Program-made: the position numbers and the translations under genes
From: Nitrobacteraceae bacterium AZCC 2146
GTDB lineage: Bacteria; Pseudomonadota; Alphaproteobacteria; Rhizobiales; Xanthobacteraceae
DNA length: 64,000 nt
Assembly (NCBI GenBank): GCA_036924855.1
Contig: JBAGRP010000001.1
Span: 124,001 to 188,000, forward strand
Direction of reading: 5' to 3'
In this document: positions 45,923 through 53,443 of the stretch, one piece after another
How positions within the stretch are numbered: position 1 is the first letter of the stretch
How the letters are laid out: each line of letters begins with the position of its first letter
Notes under the pieces: generated by a model
What the model was told of the DNA's origin: nothing
The model's input: the letters and a program-made list of their open reading frames with translations, nothing else
The model's database searches: none

Positions 45923-46792
45923 CTATGCGCCCGCAGCGTTCGCCAGGAATGCGGCGCTATTGACGTTAAAGAAGCCGGAACCGGATAGCGCCTGTCCGCC
46001 ATCGACCCAAAGCGACGTGCCCGTGATGTACGATGCGAGCGGTGAAGCCAGAAACGCCGCCGCTTCACCGATCTCCTGCGTGACGCCCATACGTCGCAGC
46101 GGGATGTTGGCCACGAAATTTCCGCTATCCTCCGTGGAAGAAATCCGCCGCATGCCCTCGGTATCACCGACAAAGCCGGGAATAATGCTGTTGGAACGAA
46201 TGCCGTAAGGACCCCATTCAAGCGCGAGGTTTTTCATCAGCATCTCGACCCCGGCCTTTGCCGGGCCGACATGGGCTTGGTAGGCATGCGGCATCATTGC
46301 CATCGGCGCGGTCACGAAGAGTATAGATCCGCGCGTCCGCTCCAGCTGGTCGAAGGCAATCCGGCTGGCGTTGAAGGATCCAACCAGGTCGATGTCGACG
46401 ACCGTCTTGAACCCGTTGAATGAAAGATTCTCCCCCTTGACGAGGAAATTGCCCGCGGCGCCACAGACCAGGACGTCGATGTCGCCGAGGGTATCGCGCG
46501 ATGCGTTCATGGCGGACTGCAGTTGATCCGGCATCCGGACATCCGCCGAAGTAGCCGATACCCTGGCGCCGATCTCGCGCAAGCTGGCTGCCGCAGCATC
46601 GAGCCGTTCCTGAGAGCGTCCGCAGAGCCCGATATTGGCGCCGAGGCCCGCGAAAGTTCGTGCAATGCCCAAATTGATCCCGCTGCCGCCGCCGGTGACG
46701 AAGACGGTCTTTCCCGCAAAGAGATCGCGTGGGAGAATGCCTTGTTGGTCCGGCTTGGACGCGTCCATCGCGTATTTTCCTGTATCCGTCAT
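45923..46792 (-). CDS. SDR oxidoreductase, dienoyl-CoA-reductase-like, without catalytic Tyr
   Basis: A 289-residue SDR. The cofactor motif is TGGGSGINLGIARTF (about 34-48). The usual YxxxK motif is replaced: at the catalytic position the sequence reads AYQAHVGPAKAGVEML, with Lys kept and no Tyr four residues before it. Such a site is typical of 2,4-dienoyl-CoA reductases and related peroxisomal-type enzymes, which are also SDRs. It starts 3 bases after the next SDR stop. Acyl-CoA substrate is inferred from that and the cluster. Confidence 0.85.
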   Translation of the reverse strand: MTDTGKYAMDASKPDQQGILPRDLFAGKTVFVTGGGSGINLGIARTFAGLGANIGLCGRSQERLDAAAASLREIGARVSATSADVRMPDQLQSAMNASRDTLGDIDVLVCGAAGNFLVKGENLSFNGFKTVVDIDLVGSFNASRIAFDQLERTRGSILFVTAPMAMMPHAYQAHVGPAKAGVEMLMKNLALEWGPYGIRSNSIIPGFVGDTEGMRRISSTEDSGNFVANIPLRRMGVTQEIGEAAAFLASPLASYITGTSLWVDGGQALSGSGFFNVNSAAFLANAAGA

Positions 46793-46795
46793 CGA

Positions 46796-47689
46796 CTAGC
46801 CGGTCTCCCCACCGAAATAGGGCGGTTTACCCGTCGTCCAGGTCTCGCCCCAGAGCTGGCCGCCGCCATCCACGGTAAGGGTTTCGCCCGTTACGAATCC
46901 CCCGGATGGTCCGGCGAGATAGACACAAGCTTCCGCCACATCCCATGCCGACCCTGCATGCATCATTGGGTTGGATCGCGGATAGGCAGCGCGCGCTTCC
47001 GGCGAATATACCTTCCAGCCCTCGGTCTCGATCAACCCCGGCGCCACGCAATTGACACGGATCTTCAGAGGCGCCCACTCGACCGCGACGCTGCGCGAAA
47101 GGCCGACGACTCCAGCGCGCGCGGCGACACTGTGCGCGATGCCATAGAGCCCGTGGGTGGTGACGACCACAATATTGATGATGCTGCCGGGGTGCCTGGC
47201 GTCGCGCCAATGCTGTGCGGCAGCCTGCATCATGTACCAGGTGCCGTTGAGATTGGTATTGATGACGGCGCTCCAGCCCTTCACGGAAATGTCGATCGCA
47301 GCCTGCGGAAACTGACCGCCGGCGCTGTTGATCAGGCTGTCGACTCGGCCTTGCGCCTTCCAGATGTTATCCAGCAGCGCGCGAACTTCATCCGGCTTTC
47401 TGATGTCGGCGGTGTGTGCCGAGGCTTTTAGCGTGTGCTGCGTCAGCCGCGCCGTCAGCGCGTCGAGTTTCGGCTGGTTGCGGCCGACCAGAACGACGTG
47501 CGCGCCAAGCCGCGCGAACAGCCATGTGATCGCGCGCCCAATCCCGCCGGTTGCGCCCGTGACCACCACGACCATGCCGCCCAGCGCATCGGATGCGAAC
47601 ACCGTGCGTTGGATTGCCAACTCGTCGTCGATGAGGCCGAATGTTTCCGGCGCGGGAGGTGAATCAGCGTCAACCATGCCGGCCACCAT
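46796..47689 (-). CDS. SDR oxidoreductase with altered active site
   Basis: A 297-residue SDR with VVVTGATGGIGRAITWLFARLG (cofactor motif TGATGGIG, about 45-52), the NSAGG motif and VNTNLNGTW-type strand 5. At the catalytic site it reads GIAHSVAARAGVVGL: neither Tyr nor Lys of the YxxxK pair is in the usual place, with Arg at the Lys position. It may be a citronellol/acyl-CoA-type SDR that uses other residues, or be inactive. Its C-terminus has GGGQLWGE. It overlaps the acyl-CoA dehydrogenase stop by 20 bases. Confidence 0.82.
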   Translation of the reverse strand: MVAGMVDADSPPAPETFGLIDDELAIQRTVFASDALGGMVVVVTGATGGIGRAITWLFARLGAHVVLVGRNQPKLDALTARLTQHTLKASAHTADIRKPDEVRALLDNIWKAQGRVDSLINSAGGQFPQAAIDISVKGWSAVINTNLNGTWYMMQAAAQHWRDARHPGSIINIVVVTTHGLYGIAHSVAARAGVVGLSRSVAVEWAPLKIRVNCVAPGLIETEGWKVYSPEARAAYPRSNPMMHAGSAWDVAEACVYLAGPSGGFVTGETLTVDGGGQLWGETWTTGKPPYFGGETG

Positions 47690-48894
47690 CTTTCAGCAGT
47701 TCGCCGGCAATAATCATCTTGCGGACTTCCGTCGTGCCCGCGCCGATTTCCAACAGCTTGATCGAGCGGAACAGGCGGTTGATTTCCGACTCCCAGATGT
47801 AGCCGCTGCCGCCGTGGATCTGCACGGCCTTGTCGAGCACCGCATGACAGGCCTCGGCCGCGTACATCACCGAGGCCGCGGTCAGCTTGTGGATGTCGCC
47901 GCGGCCGCCGCCGTCGATTTCCAGCGATGCGGCCTCTGCAAGTGTGCGGTAGGTGAAGGTGCGCATGGTCTCGACCTGGACATACATCTCGGCGAGCATC
48001 GACTGCACCATCTGGAATGATCCGATCGGCTTGCCGAACTGCTGGCGGGTTTGCGCGTAGTCGATGGAAAGTTGCAGCGCCCGCTCTGAAATGCCGAGGC
48101 ACAGAGGGGAGATCATCGCGCGTTCGAGGTCCAGACCGCTCATCACGATAGATACGCCGCTGTTTTCGCTCCCGACGAGATTTTCGGCGGGAACCCGGCA
48201 ATCCTCGAAGACGAGTTCGGCGGTTTGGCTGCCCCGATACCCCATCTTGGTCAGCTTCTGGGCGACCTTGAAGCCGGAAAAATTCTTCTCGATGATGAAG
48301 GCGGAAATGCCATGCGCGCCTTTGCCGCGGTCGGTCTTGGCGTAGACGAGCAGGACGTCTGCGACAGGTCCGTTCGTGATGTAGATCTTGCTGCCATTGA
48401 GGATGTAGTGATCGCCATCTCTGCGGGCGGTGGTCCGCATCGATCCCAGGGCATCGGAACCCGCGCCAGGCTCGGTGAGGCCGAGTGCGCCGATCGTGCG
48501 GGCCGGCGCAGAGATAAGGCAGATACTTGCGGCGCTGCTGCTCGTTGCCGTTGCGATAGATGTTGTTGGCGCACAAATTGTCATGCGCCACCCAGGACAG
48601 CGCCATGGCGTGGTTCCAGCGGGCGAATCCCTGCAGCACGAGGCCCGCGGCCAGAAGATCCTGGCCGGACCCGCCGTACTCCTCGGGAATGGTGACGCCG
48701 AAGAAGCCATTGTCGCCGATCTTGGGAAACGCCGTTTCCGGCCACCACTCGTCCCGGTCCATTCGCTCGCAGAGCGGATAAAGCTCCTTATGGGCGAAGC
48801 GGTCAGCCTGATCGAGGATTGTCTGCTGCTGCTCGTCAAGACCGAACGTGGATATGCGATTGTCGCCGCTCGATCCAGCATGACCTGTGCTCAT
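47670..48894 (-). pseudogene. acyl-CoA dehydrogenase broken by a one-base frameshift
   Basis: The N-terminal part reads from ATG at 48894 (STFGLDEQQQTILDQA, then TIPEEYGGSGQDLLAAG) and continues to YLPYLCAGP. From there the reading frame changes: the conserved GALGLTEPGAGSDALGS, the FAD-binding IYITNGP region and the C-terminal QIHGGSGYIWESEINR are in another frame. Removing one base (plus-strand C near 48495) restores PHIGALGLTEP. So the gene is frameshifted, or the sequence has an error there. The family dehydrogenates acyl-CoA to 2-enoyl-CoA with FAD. It is first of the minus-strand operon. Confidence 0.85.
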
Positions 48895-48940
48895 GCGCGC
48901 TCTCTTTCCGCCCTGGTGCCGGCCGCGTGATCGCGGCTCA

Positions 48941-48959
48941 TAATGAATATCATTCATTA
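48941..48959. promoter_or_regulatory. palindromic operator for the TetR regulator, acyl-CoA dehydrogenase side
   Basis: TAATGAATATCATTCATTA is a perfect palindrome with 8-base arms and a 3-base centre. On the minus strand it overlaps the -10 box TATAAT (48956-48961), with TTGACA (48976-48981 region) 15 bases upstream of it. It is about 50-70 bases before the acyl-CoA dehydrogenase start. A related site occurs on the other promoter. Confidence 0.75.
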
Positions 48960-49044
48960 TACGAAGGCGAGCTTCTGTCAATCGCGCTATTGTCGCAATG
49001 TGGATATTGCAGTGCGATGATTTCCGCCGGAACCGCGCTCGGCG

Positions 49045-49074
49045 TTGACAAGCACAAGATGAATGATATTCAAT
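49045..49074 (+). promoter_or_regulatory. promoter of the TetR gene with second operator
   Basis: TTGACA (49045-49050) is followed at 16-17 bases by TATTCA near 49067. The operator ATGAATGATATTCAAT (49059-49074) overlaps the spacer and -10, and its complement ATTGAATATCATTCAT matches the operator at 48941 in all but one or two positions. This arrangement suggests repression by the TetR-family product of its own gene as well as of the divergent operon. Confidence 0.7.
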
Positions 49075-49137
49075 ATGCGGATTGGGTGCGCCGGTGTGCG
49101 ACCTGAAACGCATTCGCGACAACATCTGGGAGCAGGC

Positions 49138-49740
49138 ATGCCAGCGATAAGCCCGCAGCGAATGCAGGATCGTTACGATGCGATCGTTGAAGCTGCCAAG
49201 AGCGCTTTTTCCGAAAAGGGATACGAGGCAACTTCGATAGCCGATATTGCACGCACGGCGCAGATCTCCGATGGTCTCGTCTATCGTTATTTCCGCAACA
49301 AGCGGGAATTGCTGTACGAGGTGCTCAAAAAATTCTACGAGCGGATCCTTCTTGATCTCGAAACCCAGGCCTTCAGGCACGACGCGTTTACCGCGCGGCT
49401 CGAAGCCCTCATTCGCAGGCATCTGCAGGTCTTTGTGGCCGACACCGATCTGTGTCGTCTGTTTATTTCTGAGGTAAGGACCGCAAGCGACTACGAGGGC
49501 TCTTCGATCCAGGAGTTGAACAGGCAGTACACTTCCGTACTCATTCGCATCGTCAGGGATGCGGTGAAGGCGGGTGAGGTGCGGCCGGACGTGAACCCCA
49601 AGCTTCTGCGCGACGTGCTCTTTGGCGCGATCGAGCATCTGGCCTGGCGTCATGTCAATGGCAAGGGCCAGCTTCGAGTTACGCAAACCGCTCGTGACCT
49701 CACACTCATGCTGACCTCCGGCATTTGTGGTGTCCGGTGA
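49138..49740 (+). CDS. TetR-family repressor
   Basis: A 200-residue TetR protein. The HTH is at about 13-62 (AIVEAAKSAFSEKGYEATSI, then ARTAQISDGLVYRYFRNKRE). The helical C-terminal domain contains LRDVLFGAIEHLAWRHV. The ATG at 49138 has GGGAG upstream; earlier in-frame ATGs have none. It lies between two promoters carrying matching palindromes, so it likely represses both operons, with an acyl-CoA as probable ligand. Its stop overlaps the biotin carboxylase GTG (GTGA), so it is the first gene of the carboxylase operon. Confidence 0.9.
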   Translation: MPAISPQRMQDRYDAIVEAAKSAFSEKGYEATSIADIARTAQISDGLVYRYFRNKRELLYEVLKKFYERILLDLETQAFRHDAFTARLEALIRRHLQVFVADTDLCRLFISEVRTASDYEGSSIQELNRQYTSVLIRIVRDAVKAGEVRPDVNPKLLRDVLFGAIEHLAWRHVNGKGQLRVTQTARDLTLMLTSGICGVR

Positions 49741-51221
49741 TCGGTCGTTTTCCGTTTAGTGCGGTGCTGGTCGCCAATCGCGGCGAAATCGCCGTTCGCA
49801 TCATCCGGACGCTGCAGAAGCTCGGATTGCAGAGTGCGGTCGTCTATCATGAGGTCGATGCCCAGTCCCTCGCGGTAACGCTCGCGGATCACGCGATCAG
49901 GATCTCCGGAAAAACCCCTGTTTCGTCCTATCTGGATGCCGACCAGATTATCGCTGCCGCCTTGTCGGTGGGGGCCGGTGCGATCCACCCCGGCTATGGC
50001 TTCCTATCCGAAAATGCGGGCTTCGCCCGCGCGGTCGAGGCTGCCGGACTTATCTTTGTCGGCCCTTCCGCCAGCGCGATCGAGTTGATGGGAGACAAGA
50101 TCCGGGCGCGCAATTTCGTCGCGCGCAGCGGATTTCCTGTGGCGCCATCTGCTATCGAGGAGGATGACCCAGCCACGTTTCTTGACCGCGCGCGCGCGGT
50201 CGGTGCGCCTCTTCTCGTCAAGCCATCGGCAGGAGGCGGCGGCAAGGGTATGCGCATTGTTCGCGACCTCGCCGAGCTCGATGATGCGGTGGCGCAGGCG
50301 CGGGGCGAAGGGCAGCGTTATTTTGGTGACGGGCGATTGTATGCCGAGCGGTTCGTGGAACGGCCACGACATATCGAGGTTCAGGTCCTCGGCGATTCCT
50401 TCGGCAATGTGGTGCACTTGCATGAACGGGAATGCTCGGTGCAGAGGCGTTTCCAGAAGATCATCGAAGAGACGCCGTCGCCGGCGCTCTCGGTCGAACT
50501 CCGCAAGACCATCTGCGAGACCGCCGCAGGCATCGCGCGGGCAGCCGGGTACAAGAATGCCGGAACCGTAGAGTTCATCTACGGGCGAGGCGAGTTCTAT
50601 TTCCTCGAAATGAACACGCGGCTGCAGGTTGAACATCCCGTGACCGAGATGACGACCGGACTGGATCTGGTCGAGCAGCAATTGATCGTTTCGGCCGGAC
50701 ATCCACTCGCCTTCAAACAGGACGACGCGCGGGGCAGCGGCCATGCCATCGAAGCCCGGCTTTACGCGGAAGCCCCCGAGCGTGACTTTGCGCCGACGAC
50801 GGGCAGGGTGCTGGCGCTCCGATACCCGGAAGGCGAGGGCGTCCGCGTCGATAGCGGCATCGCCCAGGGGCAGCTTGTCACGACCGCATTCGATCCGATG
50901 CTGGCAAAGATCATCGTCCATGCGCCGACCCGAAGCGAGGCGATCGCGCGCGCAAGGCGGGCCATCGAGGATTTCGTCCTGCTGGGATGTGAGACCAATG
51001 CTGCTTTCCTGGGGCGTATCCTGGGGGATGAAGGCTTCAAGGCCGGCGAAGTTCACACCGGCTATCTCGACGAACATCCGGGCATCGCCAAGGGGCCCGC
51101 GCCTGACGCGGGTATCCAAAGGCAGTTATTGGCGGCGGCGGCGCTGCTGACCAGGCCGGCGCGTGACGCAGCGGATGCCATACCCTCGCTGCACGCTTCC
51201 CTCGGAAGCTGGAGAAACTGA
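49737..51221 (+). CDS. biotin carboxylase subunit of an acyl-CoA carboxylase
   Basis: A 494-residue ATP-grasp enzyme starting at GTG inside the TetR stop codon. Domains: biotin carboxylase N-terminal (VLVANRGEIAVRIIRTLQ), ATP-grasp (KPSAGGGGKGMRIV), catalytic region EMNTRLQVEHPVTE and the biotin carboxylase C-terminal domain (AIEARLYAEAPERDFAPTTG). It carboxylates biotin with bicarbonate and ATP. The subunit lacks the biotinyl domain seen in MccA/AtuF-like alpha subunits (about 660 residues), which is separate here. It is one of the three carboxylase genes in tandem. Confidence 0.92.
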   Translation: MIGRFPFSAVLVANRGEIAVRIIRTLQKLGLQSAVVYHEVDAQSLAVTLADHAIRISGKTPVSSYLDADQIIAAALSVGAGAIHPGYGFLSENAGFARAVEAAGLIFVGPSASAIELMGDKIRARNFVARSGFPVAPSAIEEDDPATFLDRARAVGAPLLVKPSAGGGGKGMRIVRDLAELDDAVAQARGEGQRYFGDGRLYAERFVERPRHIEVQVLGDSFGNVVHLHERECSVQRRFQKIIEETPSPALSVELRKTICETAAGIARAAGYKNAGTVEFIYGRGEFYFLEMNTRLQVEHPVTEMTTGLDLVEQQLIVSAGHPLAFKQDDARGSGHAIEARLYAEAPERDFAPTTGRVLALRYPEGEGVRVDSGIAQGQLVTTAFDPMLAKIIVHAPTRSEAIARARRAIEDFVLLGCETNAAFLGRILGDEGFKAGEVHTGYLDEHPGIAKGPAPDAGIQRQLLAAAALLTRPARDAADAIPSLHASLGSWRN

Positions 51222-51222
51222 C

Positions 51223-51726
51223 GTGCATCACACCTTCGTCATTGGTGGCGAACCTCACGCGATCTGGCTTTCGCGTTCGCCGGAGGGATATCGCCTGGCG
51301 CTTGCCGAGGGAGGAAGTGCGGCTGTGTCGCTTGCCCAAACCCGCGGTGGCGAGGAACGTCTGACTGTTGACGGCAGCAGCGAACCCATCGCTTACGTGG
51401 TCGAGGGAGATACGGTTCACATTCATCTTCGAGGCAGATCGTATGCGGTGCGATATGTCGATCCGCTCGTTGCCCTCGCAGTCGAGGCGGACACCGCCGG
51501 ACACCATATCGCCCGGGCCCCGATGCCCGGCGTCGTGGTGTCGGTGAAGGCGGTCGTTGGCGAACGGGTGGTGGCAGGCACCGTGGTCGCCGTCATCGAG
51601 AGCATGAAGCTCGAAACGGCGATTCGCGCGGCACAGGACGGCATCGTCGAGAAAATTCATGTCACGGCAGGGGAGAGTTTCGATCGCGATGCGGCCCTGG
51701 TGACGCTCTCCCGGGAGGCTAGTTGA
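51223..51726 (+). CDS. biotinyl carrier subunit of the acyl-CoA carboxylase
   Basis: A 167-residue protein. The last 75 residues form a biotinyl/lipoyl domain with the biotin site ESMKLE (Lys129) and the preceding ARAPMPGVVVSVKAVVGE. The first 90 residues carry an IRLRG-like beta domain (GDTVHIHLRGRSYAVRYVD) resembling the BT domain that links carrier and carboxylase in MccA-type subunits. GTG at 51223 with GGAG before it is chosen. It suggests that a fused alpha subunit has been split into two genes. Confidence 0.88.
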   Translation: MHHTFVIGGEPHAIWLSRSPEGYRLALAEGGSAAVSLAQTRGGEERLTVDGSSEPIAYVVEGDTVHIHLRGRSYAVRYVDPLVALAVEADTAGHHIARAPMPGVVVSVKAVVGERVVAGTVVAVIESMKLETAIRAAQDGIVEKIHVTAGESFDRDAALVTLSREAS

Positions 51727-51727
51727 A

Positions 51728-53335
51728 ATGCAGCGCGTCAGCTCCCTGATCGACACGCGCGACGACGACTATCGCGCCAACGACCGCCACAACCGGCGCC
51801 TCGCCTCCGACCTGAAGGAACGCCAGAATGTCGCGCGGCTCGTCCGCCCCGAACGTGACAGGGAACGGCTTCGTCGTCAGAACAAGATGTTCGTTCGCGA
51901 CCGCATCGAGGCGTTGCTCGACCCGGGAACGCCGTTTCTGGAGCTTTCGACGCTGGCGGGGAACATGGCCTATGACGGCGAGGTTCCGGGCGCGGCCCAG
52001 GTAACGGGCATCGGCATCGTATCCGGCAAGGAAGTCATCGTTCACGCCGACGACGCCAGCGTCAAAGGCGGCGCGTGGTATCCCCTGTCGGTCAAAAAGA
52101 TCGTGCGGGCACTCGATATCGCGATCGAAAACCACCTTCCGGTCGTTCATCTCTGCGACAGCGCGGGTGGCTTTCTGCCGCTGCAGGCCGAATTCTTCGC
52201 AGACCGTTATTTCGCCGGGCGCATCTTCCGCAACCAGTCCATCCTGTCGAAGATGGGCGTGCCCCAGGTCGCGGTGGTGATGGGCCATTGCACCGCCGGC
52301 GGCGCCTACATTCCCGCGCTCAGTGACTACAACATCATTGTTCGTGGCACCGGAGCAATTTTCCTCGGGGGCCCACCGCTTGTGAAAGCGGCGACCGGCG
52401 AGGAAGTGACCGTCGAGGAACTGGGCGGCGCCGACATGCATACCAGCGTATCGGGAACCGGAGACTATGCGGCATCCTCCGAGCTGCATGCGATCGCGAT
52501 CGCCCGGGATATTGTCGAACGGTTTCGACGGCCTGAAAAGGCAGGGGTCGACTGGATCGAGCCGGAGCCGCCGGCGTATGATCCGGAACAACTCTACGGC
52601 ATTATCCCCCGGGATCCCCGGGTGCAGTTTGATATGCGCGAGGTGATCGCGCGCATGGTGGATGGCAGCCGCTTTCACGAATACCAGCCGCGCTATGGTC
52701 AATCGCTGATCTGCGGCTTTGCGCGCGTGCATGGCTATCAGATCGGAATACTTGCTAACAACGGCGTGCTGTTCAACGACAGCTCGCTGAAAGGCGCGCA
52801 TTTCATCCAGCTTTGCGACAAGAACCGGACGCCGCTGCTGTTTCTGCAGAACATCACCGGCTTCATGGTCGGACGCGAGTACGAGCGGCGCGGCATCACC
52901 AAGGACGGCGCGAAGCTGATTATGGCAGTGGCCGGTGCGTCCGTTCCGAAATTTACGGTGGTCTGCAACGGATCTTACGGCGCTGGAACCTACGGCATGT
53001 CGGGACGTGCCTTCGACCCGCGGTTCATGTTTTCCTGGCCTCAGTCCCAGGTTTCGGTGATGGGCGCCGAGCAGGCGGCCGGTGTCCTGACCGATGTGAA
53101 ACTGCGGCAACTCGCCCGCAGCGGCCTGCAATTGTCCGAACAGGAGACCTCGGCCATTCGCGATCCGGTTCTGGAAGACTATCGGCGCCAATCGAGCGCC
53201 TATTACGCCACATCGGAAATCTGGGACGACGGCATCCTAGATCCGGTCGACACCCGCAATGCCATCGGCATCTCGCTGAGCGCAGCTCTCAACGCGCCGA
53301 TTGCCTCGCCACACTACGGTGTGTTCCGAATGTAG
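51728..53335 (+). CDS. carboxyltransferase subunit (methylcrotonyl/geranyl-CoA carboxylase type)
   Basis: A 535-residue carboxyltransferase. Crotonase-like N- and C-halves: SILSKMGVPQVAVVMGHCTAGGAYIPALSDY, then EELGGADMHTSVSG, RFMFSWPQSQVSVMGAEQAAG and LLFLQNITGFMVGREYERRGI. This layout matches MccB/LiuB/AtuC, which carboxylate 3-methylcrotonyl-, geranyl- or isohexenylglutaconyl-type CoA esters. The exact substrate cannot be separated on sequence alone. It is 1 base from the biotinyl gene and ends the operon except for a truncated ORF. Confidence 0.9.
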   Translation: MQRVSSLIDTRDDDYRANDRHNRRLASDLKERQNVARLVRPERDRERLRRQNKMFVRDRIEALLDPGTPFLELSTLAGNMAYDGEVPGAAQVTGIGIVSGKEVIVHADDASVKGGAWYPLSVKKIVRALDIAIENHLPVVHLCDSAGGFLPLQAEFFADRYFAGRIFRNQSILSKMGVPQVAVVMGHCTAGGAYIPALSDYNIIVRGTGAIFLGGPPLVKAATGEEVTVEELGGADMHTSVSGTGDYAASSELHAIAIARDIVERFRRPEKAGVDWIEPEPPAYDPEQLYGIIPRDPRVQFDMREVIARMVDGSRFHEYQPRYGQSLICGFARVHGYQIGILANNGVLFNDSSLKGAHFIQLCDKNRTPLLFLQNITGFMVGREYERRGITKDGAKLIMAVAGASVPKFTVVCNGSYGAGTYGMSGRAFDPRFMFSWPQSQVSVMGAEQAAGVLTDVKLRQLARSGLQLSEQETSAIRDPVLEDYRRQSSAYYATSEIWDDGILDPVDTRNAIGISLSAALNAPIASPHYGVFRM

Positions 53336-53352
53336 GATGAAGGATTCACTCG

Positions 53353-53443
53353 ATGGTCGATCAGCCCGATAAGCGCGCCGCTTATAACGACTCAGCAGTC
53401 CGGATTTCCGCGAACCAAATTCCTGACCGGCCGCTCCTGGCGG
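53353..53443 (+). pseudogene. truncated ORF at the carboxylase operon end, cut by IS copy 2
   Basis: An ATG 17 bases after the carboxyltransferase stop, with AAGGA before it, opens a frame reading MVDQPDKRAAYNDSAVRISA then NQIPDRPLLAD, which the IS interrupts after about 30 codons. It has no family that I recognise. It may be the 5' half of a gene whose 3' half lies at 42192-42318 (see findings). Confidence 0.45.

Noticed and set aside
47455..49686. A 740-codon open frame on the minus strand across the acyl-CoA dehydrogenase region
   Set aside because: Only its middle part (about 48500-48894) is real protein sequence: the N-terminal part of the frameshifted dehydrogenase. The rest is antisense to the TetR gene or out of frame with the SDR and the dehydrogenase C-terminus.
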